A stretch of 64,000 bases of DNA from Akebia trifoliata (taxonomy: Eukaryota > Streptophyta > Magnoliopsida > Ranunculales > Lardizabalaceae). The notes beneath the pieces were generated by a model. That model worked only from the letters and a program-made list of their open reading frames with translations. It made no database searches and was not told the origin of the DNA. A program made the position numbers and the translations under genes. The stretch spans positions 41,148,826 to 41,212,825 of the forward strand of contig CM030714.1 in the NCBI GenBank assembly GCA_017979445.1. Direction: 5' to 3'. Of the stretch, positions 44,737 through 55,717 are shown one piece after another. Each line of letters opens with the position of its first letter. Position 1 is the first letter of the stretch.

Positions 44737-46167
44737 TTGGTGTTCAATGGAAATATATTGGCATTGTTCTTCAAAGTGTACAAAACAAACATGCATGTAT
44801 ATGCGTGTTTGATTACTGATGTTGAGGTTATGTACATATGGGTATGGTTTATATAATATAAAATGGTAACTTTTAATTGTGTGGTAAGATCTCTCTCCCT
44901 CTCTTCTTAGAGTACCATGTGTATATGTGGGTATGCTTAGGAGATCTTCTAGATTAAAAGATTGAAATATATTTTAAATGGAGGAAAAATGGAGAAAAAA
45001 AGAAGAATTAGAAATTGCTTTAAGGCACATAGTTTTCTAAGTTGTCTTATAGAGAATGGATATTCTCGTTCCCTTTGAAAACGAAGATGCAATTGGGCTT
45101 TTGGGGGACTTGTCTTTTGGATACAATGGAACCTAGTTTAGTCACAAACCGTATGTTTCCATATAACAAAATAGCTATTACGGGCTCTCAAGGAGAGTCT
45201 TGGAAAGAAAAATGAGGGGAGAAGAGACTCTAATTTATAGGTTTCAAATTCTCTAAAAAAAGATTTACAAAACAATATAGGATTTTACAAAATATTTGAA
45301 AAAGAGAAGCAAAATAATTTTTCTCCTAAAAACAAACTCAATCCATGTGAAACGACAACTATTATAGAACAAATTTTATGTAAGTTTTAAATTTTCATTC
45401 AAACCAAATTAATTTTATTTGAATCAACACTAAATAAATATAAAAAACATATTTATTTTTAACAAAGTTCTCACCAGAAGATAAAATAAAATCAATTAAT
45501 AAGGAGTGGTTTGATAATGTGAGAAAGGAAGAATTGCAATCTTTTAATCTTACTCTCTTTAAATGTTAAAAAAATTTAGGAACTATTTGAAAAAGATAAA
45601 CAATGGACAGTTTATAAGTAGTACCGATGATAGATGTTGCAGTGTATCATATGAGATGAATGATGAAATACACTAAGACACCTAAATTATATGTATCAAC
45701 AAGAGCTACTATATCATGAGTTTTGTGGGATTTGTTAGGGATATTTATATATCTTTTGCCTTTCTCTCACTTGGTAAAGCCCTAAGGGTCTGTTTGTTTG
45801 CAGGGAATTCATGTTCAAGGGAATATAGATTCCTTCGAAAAATGAATACCATTCAAAAATGAATCCATTGTTTGTGATGGCATGTGAAAATGTCAAAAAG
45901 AGAGTTGGATTTTAGCATAGTTTTAAAACTCGTGGAGTAAACTTCAAATTCTAATAAATCGACTTGATAAAAAACATTTTTCTTTATTTTACATACTATG
46001 AATTTAATATATATTTTTTTGATTTTTTCTAGACGATTTGACACGAAGCACATTCAAGTCAAGTTTTTGAGTTTTAAAACTATGGTTTTTAGTTTTGGAG
46101 GTGGGGGTGAGAGATATCATGATGAGGTGGGAAAGTCATTTTTCTAAGCTGTTAGGATAGGAATCCA
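44737..46167. other. Kinase 3' region and spacer
   Basis: The kinase 3'UTR presumably ends within the first few hundred bases (ATAATATAAAATGG near 44,853). A family-4 inverted-repeat element lies at about 45,917-46,086 (AGTTTTAAAACTCGTGG facing GAGTTTTAAAACTATGG). No other gene seen. Confidence 0.5.
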
Positions 46168-46411
46168 TTTTCCCTCAAAGGGTGGAAAATCATGCGATGT
46201 GGAAAATTAAATTTCAAGGAAAATATATAATCAAATGGTCTTAAAATTGACTTTTTTTCTTAGAATAATCCTCCCCCCTCCCCTGTTTTCCCTCAAAGGG
46301 TGGAAAATCATGCAATGTGGAAAATTAAATTTCAAGGAAAATATATAATCAAATGGTCTTAAAATTGACTTTTTTTCTTAGAAAAATCCTGCCCCCCCCC
46401 CCCCCCCCCCC
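46168..46411. repeat. 118-bp tandem repeat ending in poly(C)
   Basis: Two nearly identical 118-bp units begin TTTTCCCTCAAAGGGTGG at 46,168 and 46,286. A C-rich run ends each unit (CCTCCCCCCTCCCC, then 20 consecutive C at 46,392-46,411), followed by the start of a third unit. The opposite strand is a G-run. Confidence 0.9.
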
Positions 46412-46637
46412 TGCGCCTGTTTTCCATGTGCAATTAGAATGAACTACTCCACCTATAAAGGACACATGGATCTCAACATCATAGTTAAGAGTTTGTAGGC
46501 TTCAAATCTTCTTGAATGTTATATATTTGAGTTTAAGAACTTTTTGTCAGCGTTTGTAGGAATTAACTTCAAATCGAATGCGATTCATCTGATAAAATAT
46601 AATCTAGCGGTACAATTGACTTTATGCTATTTGAAAT

Positions 46638-46968
46638 GTTTCTGACACACCTGATTTAATGGACCGCTACTGATTCCAACATATATGATCAAGATGAGCG
46701 AGGAATGTGTTAATAATAGACTCCATATAAAGGTTGATCTCCAACAGTACGATCGGCATTTTTCAACCTCATCAATCATTCAATCAATGCGATCAAAGTT
46801 TCTGACAGACCTGATTTAATGGACCACTGACTCCAATGGACATGATCAAGACGAGTGCCTAATGTGTTAATTATAGACTCCATATTCATGTCGACCTCCA
46901 ACAATACGATGGGCATTTTTCAACCTCATCATCAATCATTCAATCAATGAGATCGAAGACATTAATGC
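46638..46968. repeat. 160-bp tandem repeat, two units
   Basis: GTTTCTGACACACCTGATTT at 46,638 recurs as GTTTCTGACAGACCTGATTT at 46,798. The units stay aligned through ACTCCATAT and TTTTTCAACCTCATCA to CAATCAATG. Non-coding. Confidence 0.85.
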
Positions 46969-48131
46969 TTGAATACATGATGAATTGTATTGGTCCAATA
47001 TGGAAGATGTCTCCAAAAAAAAAAAAAATGATTGTATTTATAGGAAAGTGTTTGATGAAGGAGTCTACAATTTGTAGTTATTTATCTAGAAGATCTAAAA
47101 ATACAATTTTTTCTTTAATAACTTAAAAACTTATGTGAAAAAGGCATTTCATGTGCATTACAGGTTAGCCTACCACATAGACATCTATATATGTTACTCA
47201 AAGTAATTTAGTGCTTAAGGAGAGAGCAACAAAAAAGTAAACCAATTGTGCTTAATTAGAGATGTAGCAAACCCCTCATGTGCAGTGCAAGGTTGACTAC
47301 CATTTGTGTCTCTAAGAGAGAGAGACGTGTAGAACAAAACATTGAAATTTGAAAATCAGCTTTGAGAGGAAGAATGGATTGTGTCTTTAAGTCAAAATGC
47401 ATATATTCAAATGCGTGTTTGGCAGAAAACCCAAACAAGTTCCATTATTTGACACTTCCTGTAATATGATATAAAAATACTACTAGATTCCCAGCCACCA
47501 GGTCATGAAAAAGATGGCATCAACTCCATCTGATCCAACCGTTCAAAGTAATGGTACTATTTCTAAGCACAAAAAACATGACACGACTCGACTTGACTTG
47601 ATTGAGTTAAATCAACTTTACAACTCCCATGCACGAGTCAAATAAATATAGATTAAATATTTTAAAAATGTTTTTAAAGTTAATTTTAGATCATCGTCTT
47701 TAACATTATTGAGGTTTTGTCCCAAAGATTTAAGGTTTAATTTAATGAATCCTGTAATTCCTCCACTCAAGTCTGTCTAGAATCACATATTTGTAAGTTG
47801 TTTCAAAGAAGTTGAGTTGATAGAGTCGAGTTTTGACTCAATTTAAAGAGTTTTTAAAACTACATATGCTTTTAAGTATAATACTACTACAAGGAGTATG
47901 ATAGTAATGTTTGCCAAACAAAGCCAAAAACACTAAAATAATGAAGTTTTGTGATGGCGTGAGAACGCACCAAAAAAAGTCACAACCCAACCCACTTTGC
48001 TTGAGTGCGTGACCACCACACACGCTTTTCTCCCTACTTTTACTTGTAAAATCTCGACTTTTAGTTTAAACAACATAACAACACACAACCAAACACAAAA
48101 ACATAACGTCTCATCTCTCATTTCTCATAAT
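46969..48131. other. Upstream region of the glycosyltransferase gene
   Basis: AT-rich. Includes GAGTCGAG/GAGTTGA family-4 sequence at about 47,590-47,865. The last 130 bases are A/C-rich and look like a 5'UTR. An in-frame ATG at 47,997 lies in this leader. Confidence 0.4.
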
Positions 48132-49592
48132 ATGGCCTTCATCAACAAACCCAAGAAGCCCAATCTCCCTTCCCAAACAAATCTTCACACCACTCTCTTC
48201 TTCATTGTTCTCTTCACAATACCTGCTCTCCTCCTCCTCCACACACCTTCCTCCACCACCACATGCACCAACTCCTTCACCCTCATCAAGCCATGGTCCA
48301 GCGGGGATCTTCGTACCGTGCAATTCTCATGGAATCGTCTACCGTTCATCGACAACCAACCCCCACCGACCACTCTTAAAATTGCCGTCTTCTCTCGAAA
48401 ATGGCCTATTGGAGCCACCCCGGGTGGCATGGAGCGCCACGCACTCACCCTACATACCTCACTAGCACGTCGCGGTCATCAAGTGCATGTCTACAGCTCA
48501 CCTCCGTCCATCATTACTAATGACACCACCATAGGAAGTCATACTACAGGTTCCCCACAAATTCACTTCCATGATGGTGCACCCGGACGATGGCAATATA
48601 ATAAAGCATGGGCCCAATTTGACATTGAGAACCAACGTGAACCATTCGATGTGGTGCACTCGGAAAGCGTGGCGCTTCCTCATTGGCTAGCACGTGATGT
48701 CTCGAACTTGGCAGTCTCGTGGCATGGTATCGCTCTAGAGAGTCTACAGTCCAATATTTACCAAGATTTAGCACTTAGGCCTAATGAACCCATGCCACCT
48801 TCTATCAATCAGAGCCTCCAAGGGGTAATCCCTAAGGTTTTAAAGGAAATTAGATTCTTTAAGAACTATGCTCACCATGTTGCTATTAGCGATAGTTGTG
48901 GGGAGATGCTCAGAGATGTTTATCAAATCCCTAATAATAGGGTTCATGTAATTCTCAATGGCGTCGACGAAGATGATTTCCGGCATGATGTGAAATTAGG
49001 GTACGAGTTTAGGGCTAAGTTCGGTGTTCCCCGGAACGCTAGTCTTGTACTAGGGGTTGCTGGGAGATTAGTGAAAGACAAAGGACATCCCCTGCTTCAT
49101 GAAGCCTTCTCTAAGCTATCGACTAAGTACCCCGACGTATACTTGGTCGTCGCGGGGTCTGGACCATGGGAACAACGTTATAGGGATATCGGATCTCAAG
49201 TCATAGTCTTAGGGTCCATGCGCCCTAATGAACTACGGGCATTCTATAACTCCATTGACATTTTTGTGAACCCAACTTTGAGGCCTCAAGGACTCGATTT
49301 AACACTAATGGAAGCAATGATGAGTGGGAAGCCGGTTTTGGCATCAAGGTTCCCTAGCATCAAAGGGTCCGTAGTCATTAATGAGGAATTTGGTTTTATG
49401 TTCTCTCCGAACGTAGCATCGTTGTTAGAGGCATTGGAGGTAGTTGTAGAGGAAGGAGCAGAGAGGTTAGCAAGGAGGGGAAGGGCATGCAGTGATTATG
49501 CAGCTTCCATGTTTACAGCACATAAGATGGCATTGGCATATGAGAGATTATTTCTTTGTATAAAAGATGAAACATTTTGTAAGTACCCTTGA
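48132..49592 (+). CDS. GT4-type (GT-B fold) glycosyltransferase with N-terminal anchor
   Basis: Single-exon gene for a 486-residue protein, most like plant 'UDP-glycosyltransferase superfamily' GT4 proteins of unknown acceptor. From the ATG at 48,132 (AATATGGCC context) there is a basic head, a hydrophobic anchor at residues 20-37 (LFFIVLFTIPALLLL), then LKIAVFSRKWPIGATPGGME (81 onward), HGIALESLQS, and the C-terminal nucleotide-sugar lobe: LNGVDEDDF (about 275), GRLVKDKGHPLLHEA (311), GSGPWEQRY (342) and GLDLTLMEAMMSG (387) with the donor-contacting Glu394. An upstream in-frame ATG at 47,997 would add 45 residues without family resemblance and lies in the leader. The layout suggests a type II membrane protein of the secretory pathway. 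It appears intact. Confidence 0.9.
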   Translation: MAFINKPKKPNLPSQTNLHTTLFFIVLFTIPALLLLHTPSSTTTCTNSFTLIKPWSSGDLRTVQFSWNRLPFIDNQPPPTTLKIAVFSRKWPIGATPGGMERHALTLHTSLARRGHQVHVYSSPPSIITNDTTIGSHTTGSPQIHFHDGAPGRWQYNKAWAQFDIENQREPFDVVHSESVALPHWLARDVSNLAVSWHGIALESLQSNIYQDLALRPNEPMPPSINQSLQGVIPKVLKEIRFFKNYAHHVAISDSCGEMLRDVYQIPNNRVHVILNGVDEDDFRHDVKLGYEFRAKFGVPRNASLVLGVAGRLVKDKGHPLLHEAFSKLSTKYPDVYLVVAGSGPWEQRYRDIGSQVIVLGSMRPNELRAFYNSIDIFVNPTLRPQGLDLTLMEAMMSGKPVLASRFPSIKGSVVINEEFGFMFSPNVASLLEALEVVVEEGAERLARRGRACSDYAASMFTAHKMALAYERLFLCIKDETFCKYP

Positions 49593-51029
49593 CATTTGCT
49601 TAGATTGTTGTTACTAAGGCTTAAAGTTTAGCAGGGCTTGCTCTTAGAAATTACTTATACTTGTATTAATAATAAGTCACATTTTTTTTTGTTTTTGTTT
49701 CTCTATCTTTCTTACTTCAATACAATTTCATGGTTTTTCGATTTTACGAAAATGGTCATATACCCAATTTTATAATTTATAATTTTCACAAAAACGATTA
49801 TACAGTCGTTGTCCGTAAAACTAGTAGAATTTACCTTTATGCCATAAGTTTACTGAACTGTAAATAAGTAATTATGAAATTGGATATATAGCCATTTTTG
49901 TTACTATTAAAATTTTTTCTGGTTGAGTAATTTTTGCAAAATACTCTGGCCAATTTCATAAAGGGATCGACTAGTTGCACACCAACCTTGAAAAATAACC
50001 TACTAATTGCACTTCATTATTAGTATCGCAACTTCATCTTCTTTACTGGTGTAAATGGTAAGCTTGCTTGTTAAACCATGTGATCACGTTTGAAGAAGAA
50101 CGAAAAAATGAAAAGAAAAGGTGTAGTGTTTTAATTTTAATTTTGAGTGCAATCATTCAAATGGAGTGCAAAGTGATAGAGTGCAATTAGTAGTGGGTGA
50201 TGTGCAACTAATCGATCCCTTCCATAAAACACCCTAGACTAATTATAGTAAGGTGTACTGGTATGCAAATCATATCCAATCTAGAACAGACCCAATTGTT
50301 ATTAGATAGGGTTTGATCCAAATATTTAATAAAAATCAATCCTACAAGAGTCCAAATCGATGCTTATTGGATCGATTTCAGGTCTTATCTGATCCTTATC
50401 CGATTGATCCCAGATTAGGTCCTGATACATCTAATAATGACAATAATGGAATAATTTTTTTTTTAATCAGTAGATGATTAGATATGATAATTTTTTAGAG
50501 TATTTATGAAAAAAATTATCAAATATGTAAGTATGTATCATTCGCCTTCAAAAGTATATGATACTTGCAATACATTTTTATGGTGTTATGGGTTGGGCCC
50601 GAAGCAGTAGATTAGGTTTGGGAAGTGTTCAGTATCGGACGATTAAGGCTAGATCTAATTCATGTTTAGAGATGTATGCGAATCGGATGGCCTTGCCCGA
50701 TAAATTATGTTACAAATACTTGCAAATTAGATCAGGCCCATAGGTGATTTTTATTCGGTTTGCTGTAGCCCGACCAATAGATTAGTTGGGTTCGGACCAG
50801 GATTTATGGCCCAATTGGAATCGGGCCATTCCCAGCTGATCCATTCACAATCCAACCCTTTGCCAACGGGAGGTGGTGCTCTTGAACATAGCGACAAAAA
50901 TCTATGAATTTTTGAAAAAATCGCAATTAAATCGTGATTTTATTAATTATCTATTAAATTACATTTAAAAAAAAATTACGATTAATTTTGATTTAATCAA
51001 CAATTTTTTTTAAAAAAATCATTATCATT
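49593..51029. other. Spacer downstream of the glycosyltransferase
   Basis: The 3'UTR presumably ends near 49,680-49,730. Around 50,260-50,860 there is GATC/GGATCAGG-rich sequence like the body of the hAT-type MITEs at 14,972 and 28,665, but no clear ends. An open frame at 50,558-50,743 lies in this repeat. No gene seen. Confidence 0.45.
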
Positions 51030-51205
51030 GAGTCGTGCTAGAGTGACCTCAAGAATGGACCTCATGTCACACATGTTGTTGTGAAAGTGGATATGAACCA
51101 TAATGCTTTTTCAGTTGTATCCCGAGAAAAAAACATCTATGATTCCCATACACTTTCATGTAAGGGTGTGCAATGTGAGATCCGATCTTGAAGTCACTTC
51201 AACAT
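51030..51205. repeat. MITE family 2
   Basis: GAGTCGTGCTAGAGTGACCT at the left faces GATCTTGAAGTCACTTCAAC at the right, with CACTTTCATGTAAGGGTGTG inside. Same family as 3,994-4,165 and 60,533-60,712. Confidence 0.6.
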
Positions 51206-51271
51206 CATTCATTATTTTTATTTGAAACATTTTTGAGTGTCATCTTGTCATTTAACATGTGAAATACATAT

Positions 51272-51605
51272 ATGGGTCATGTTCGACAGGCAACATTAGG
51301 AAGATAATGTTGGGAGAAAAAAATTGTTCTATATGGGCTGATTTTTGTGATGGTGATTTTTACGGTGAGGAGATCATTCTTACTAAAAAATCAGCTTAAT
51401 CCGAAACTTTTAATCCTATCAATAATGATTTACAAATTAACGATAAAAAATCACCAATTCACAATTCTAAATCACTTTTAAAGGGTTAAAAGTTTCAGAT
51501 TAGACTATTTTTTGTGAGGATGATTTTTATCTCACAAAAAATAGCCAAATAAAAAACTTTTAAGCTATTTAAGACCAACGTTGTCTAGTGAACACTACAC
51601 TCTCT
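51272..51605. repeat. Foldback MITE family 1 (diverged)
   Basis: GTTCGACAGGCAACATTAGG on the left and ACGTTGTCTAGTGAACAC on the right are roughly inverted. The interior has TGGGCTGATTTTTGTGATGG and TTTTTTGTGAGGATGATTTT with their complements. Non-coding. Confidence 0.55.
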
Positions 51606-51774
51606 ATGGACCACATGTCAACGTAACTCCCAAATTTATCATTAGGTGTCACATGTATATGAAGTATGATATTTTATGAACTCCCTCAAAAATTAGAATT
51701 GAAAAAAAAATAAATTTCACCATAAGATTTAAGTTTTAGAATAATTTACCAAAATGGTAGAATTTTTGAAATTA

Positions 51775-52190
51775 TTTACCAAAATGGTACACTATAGCAA
51801 ATAATTATGAAAATGGTAAATTTATTGTTTTTGAAATTTTTTTTTTACCAAAACGGTAAAAACAGTAAAATGTATTTTTTTATACCGAAAATACCCTTTT
51901 TTTGTTTTACATATGCATTTACAATTTTAACCTTAAAAAAAAATGAAAATCCAACTAAAAAGATTTACTCTCTTTCGGTAATCCAATAATCATATGTATT
52001 TACAATTTTTTTTTACAGAAATCAATTTTATTTTCATAATTTTAGTCAAAAAATAAAAAAGGGTATTTTTGGTAAAAAAAAATTTTATACTGTTTTTACC
52101 ATTTTGATAAAAAAAATTAATTTCGAAAATGGCAAATTTATCATTTTCAGAATTATTTGCTATAGTGTACCATTTTGATAAATATTCCAA
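51775..52190. repeat. Long inverted repeat (arms of about 120 bp)
   Basis: The left arm ACCAAAATGGTACACTATAG ... GGTAAAAACAGTAAAATG ... AAAATACCC is mirrored by GGGTATTTTTGGTAAAA ... CTGTTTTTACCATTTTG ... CTATAGTGTACCATTTTG. The short non-palindromic centre includes a poly(T) tract. No coding capacity. If transcribed it would form a long hairpin. Confidence 0.8.
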
Positions 52191-53508
52191 ATGTTGTGCA
52201 TGTTTTGATAAATATACTTATATTTTAAATCTACAATAAATTAAAGATCAAATTCAGTAATTTTTTTTTCAAACTCAATCTCGACCACAAACAAAAGATT
52301 GAGTTGTCATTTGGACTAACGGGTTAGTCCTCGTGGTCTAAATGTGGACCTCAGTCCGTGCAAACTTTTCCCATATCGAGTTTGTCGAGTTTGTCGCATA
52401 AATAATAATAAAAAAAATCTATGCAAGTGTGTAAAGGTTGACACTTCAACTAATTACATCAAATAAGTAGTTTTGCTACAGTTACTCATGCACTAAGATA
52501 AAATTACCATTGAACCCATCACGTGAAATAACCTCCACCTTTTTTGCATTTTTCTCTCTTCCTCCTTTCTCTATAAAAAGAGAAACATTTTCCTAATTAG
52601 CTTAGTAAAGATTTGAGCCTTACTATGAGTAATTTTGCTCAAATGGATTACCACCTTAGCAATCCAACACCATAGCCCTCTAAGTTGTTTTAAAAAACTC
52701 TAATCCAAAAAATATTCGTTTTTTTCAACTTGAATTAGGACAACTATCAAACTTCAACATAACTGTCAAACTTAAATTTGAAATTCAACTGTGACGAAAT
52801 TTTTTTTTTGAGATTTTTTTCTTCCAAAGTTCATAGAATTTTATCCTCTACAATCTTGAAGCATTGGTTGTGTGTTTTTGGATGCGACAAATTAAGCTCA
52901 AAAAAAAAAAAAAAAAAAAAAAAACCCTTGTGAGAACTCTGACTTTATAATGCTTTTATCTCCATACTTTCATGACCAAAGGCATCGGGAGACGATCAAA
53001 GTGCACTTAACATGCAAACGATTTATTTTGTGAGATGAGTTGAAGGGCATTTTCATCTTAATACGTGAGTTTCTGTAGCAAACGATATATTTGGTGTAAT
53101 AAATTTCAAACAACCTTTTTTTTTGTTGTCGTAGTTGTTGAAGAATCCAATCTTGCAGATTTTTTTTGCTAAAATTCCTTTATCGTATACATAACTGAGC
53201 TTACTAAGGCCGTACAAATAACACAATATTGTTGAAGATATTAACAAACAAAAAATAAAAAAGATCAAATAATGTTTAGGAATCAATCATTGTTTTTTTT
53301 TTGAAATCTAATAACTAGAAGAAATCAATAAAGTTGAATGTGTAGTTATAGATCAACAAAAAAAAAAAAAATAATAATAATAAAATCCACGTATAGGGAT
53401 GATGAGCCAGAAAGCCTTTCACAAGTGAAAATATGATATAAAATTAGATTATTTATTTAAAATAATTTTAAAAAATAATTATAAGAAATGTATTCTTACA
53501 TAAATCCT
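52191..53508. other. AT-rich spacer
   Basis: Contains a poly(A) run of about 27 at 52,899-52,924 and other homopolymers. No supported gene. Confidence 0.5.
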
Positions 53509-54022
53509 ACGGGTGCAATTTGATTCGGTTTGAAGTCAAATTGGAAACAAACTGATATAAGTCGATTCCACTAAATAAAAGTCAGAACCAAACCAAATTC
53601 CATTGGAACTGAACCAACCCAAACCAAACTAAAGTTGGTTTGGTTCAGTTCGATTCTATGGGATGCCAATATTTTATAAATTATAATATTTTTTTAATGA
53701 AAAATAAACATATAATAAAAATAAAATTTCATACAATAAATCACTAATCCATCCATAAAAAGTCATTAGTTTCTTCGTGAAAGATCATTAACCTATGTCC
53801 TACCAAATAACATAATTCATAACAATAATTATATATATTTATTGTATAAGGATTCGATTTAGTTCTATACTAATTTGATCTGAGAATCGAATCAAATTGA
53901 TCAGTTCTTCATTTTCATAATCCGAAACTAAATCACAATTTGTTTGGAACCAAACCAAACCACCCTAAAGTTATCGGTTTGGTTCGATTCTCGATTTGAA
54001 CTAGAGCAAATTGTACTCTTGG
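53509..54022. mobile_element. hAT-type MITE, family 3
   Basis: Ends ACGGGTGCAATTTGATTCGG and AAATTGTACTCTTGG are inverted. Flanks TAAATCCT (53,501-53,508) and TAAATCTT (54,023-54,030) match at 7 of 8, an 8-bp hAT-type target duplication. It lies about 430 bp upstream of the XPT start codon. Confidence 0.7.
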
Positions 54023-54030
54023 TAAATCTT

Positions 54031-54451
54031 AAATTTTATTTTTTATTAATTAATCCAACAAAAATAAATCAAAGAGACCGGAGACGTTTTATATCTAAGA
54101 TGGCAGGATATTCCTAGGGATTCCATCTTTAAGAACCCTGTATTTTTCTCTCATCACAGCTGTATTTTGGACACCGTGTTGGAGATTAGCAAAAGCACCA
54201 AAATCCGTATATCCTCCCAATCTACAGGAGATCCTGTTCCACGTGGTGGATTCCTTTTAGTGCAAAAAACTTGGGAGGTAGGTTCCTTCGGGACTCGGGA
54301 GGGAGAGTACTAGCTTGAAAAAAACATCGAAATTGTATTCTATTAGATTTCTAAACCCTGAAAAAATAAATTCCTCCTCTGATCTTTTATCTTTATTGTC
54401 TATTTGGATTAAAAAGTTGCAGAATTTCTCTTTCTTTCTCATACACACACA
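54031..54451 (+). other. XPT upstream region
   Basis: AT-rich with a CT-rich leader (TTTCTCTTTCTTTCTCATAC) just before the ATG. A TATA box could not be singled out with confidence. Confidence 0.3.
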
Positions 54452-55717
54452 ATGCTTACTCTGAATTCTACCGTCACTTTCTCCAAATCTCACCACAGAT
54501 TCCCCACAACATTCCCATCTCCTTCGTTCAACAAACCCATCTCTCAAATATCTAAAACAACAAAAATCAAAACCCACCATTTCAATCAAATCCATGTCCA
54601 CCCATTTGGATTCTCTCCAAAACCCACAGCTCAGATCATTGAAACCACTACCAAAACCACCATTTTCAACAAAATCCATAAATACCCATTTGGTTTTTCC
54701 TCAAAACCCACACCCCAAATCCCCAAAGCTGCTTCTGAAGCCTCCCAAGAATCCAATCCAGAGGTAGAAAAACAAGATTCAAACCCACAAACCCTTCAAC
54801 TTGCTCTAGTTTTTGGTTTCTGGTATTTCCAGAACATAGTCTTCAACATTTACAACAAAAAGGTCTTGAATCTCTTCCCATTCCCATGGCTTCTTGCCTC
54901 TTTTCAACTCTTTGTGGGATCCATATGGATGTTAATCCTTTGGTCTTTCAATCTCCAACCTTGCCCCAAAATATCTAAGCCCTTCGTTATAGCTCTTTTG
55001 GGTCCTGCTTTGTTTCACACCATAGGCCACATCTCTGCTTGTGTGTCCTTCTCTAAGGTTGCTGTGTCCTTCACACATGTCATCAAATCATCCGAACCCG
55101 TCTTCTCGGTCATCTTCTCGTCTTTCCTTGGCGATAGTTACCCATTAACTGTTTGGCTTTCGATTCTCCCCATTGTTCTTGGTTGTTCTGTAGCTGCAGT
55201 TACTGAAGTCTCATTCAATTTTCAAGGTCTTTCGGGGGCTTTGATTAGTAATGTTGGGTTTGTTCTAAGGAACATTTACTCAAAGCGTAGTTTACAAAGC
55301 TTCAAAGAAGTAAATGGGTTGAATTTATATGGGTGGATTAGTATAATTTCGTTACTGTATTTGTTTCCAGTGGCGGTGTTCGTAGAAGGGTCTCAATGGA
55401 TTGAAGGGTACCATAGAGCAATCCAAGCTGCGGGGACGTCTTCGACATTTTATATTTGGGTGCTATTGTCTGGAATTTTTTACCATCTTTATAATCAGTC
55501 GTCATATCAAGCTCTCGATAAGATTAGCCCATTGACATTCTCAGTGGGGAACACTATGAAGAGAGTAGTGGTGATCATTTCGTCGGTTTTGGTGTTTAGG
55601 AATCCGGTTAGGCCTTGGAATGCTTTGGGGTCCGCCATTGCGATCTTTGGGACTTTCTTGTATTCGCAGACAACAACGAAAAGTGGGAAGAAAGATGGAG
55701 GTGAAAAGAAGAGCTGA
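54452..55717 (+). CDS. XPT: Xylulose-5-phosphate/phosphate translocator, plastid inner envelope
   Basis: Exchanges pentose phosphates (xylulose 5-phosphate) and triose phosphates for phosphate across the plastid inner envelope, linking cytosolic and plastid pentose-phosphate metabolism. The protein has 421 residues in one exon; lack of introns is itself typical of XPT among the triose-phosphate translocators. Residues 1-110 form a Ser/Thr/Lys-rich transit peptide with few acidic residues, and the carrier core runs from about 115 to 406. XPT-like blocks include FWYFQNIVFNIYNKK, PFPWLLASFQLF, HTIGHISACVSFSKVAVSFT, IKSSEPVFSV, GFVLRNIYSKRSLQSFKE and GNTMKRVVVIISSVLVFRNP. The substrate-site Lys212, Lys370 and Arg371 are present. 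An unusual duplication of 19 residues lies in the transit peptide (44-62 and 72-90). A glucose-6-phosphate translocator is the alternative but fits less well. Confidence 0.92.
   Translation: MLTLNSTVTFSKSHHRFPTTFPSPSFNKPISQISKTTKIKTHHFNQIHVHPFGFSPKPTAQIIETTTKTTIFNKIHKYPFGFSSKPTPQIPKAASEASQESNPEVEKQDSNPQTLQLALVFGFWYFQNIVFNIYNKKVLNLFPFPWLLASFQLFVGSIWMLILWSFNLQPCPKISKPFVIALLGPALFHTIGHISACVSFSKVAVSFTHVIKSSEPVFSVIFSSFLGDSYPLTVWLSILPIVLGCSVAAVTEVSFNFQGLSGALISNVGFVLRNIYSKRSLQSFKEVNGLNLYGWISIISLLYLFPVAVFVEGSQWIEGYHRAIQAAGTSSTFYIWVLLSGIFYHLYNQSSYQALDKISPLTFSVGNTMKRVVVIISSVLVFRNPVRPWNALGSAIAIFGTFLYSQTTTKSGKKDGGEKKS

Noticed and set aside
47997..48131. Upstream in-frame ATG of the glycosyltransferase
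   Set aside because: The extra 45 residues are low-complexity leader-like sequence with no family counterpart; the ATG at 48,132 has better context and is followed directly by a basic head and membrane anchor.
48111..48774. Antisense open frames within the glycosyltransferase exon
   Set aside because: They are shadows of a long GC-richer coding exon; no motif of their own.
54257..54679. Minus-strand 140-codon frame overlapping the XPT start
   Set aside because: It is antisense to the XPT transit peptide and leader, with no recognisable domain.
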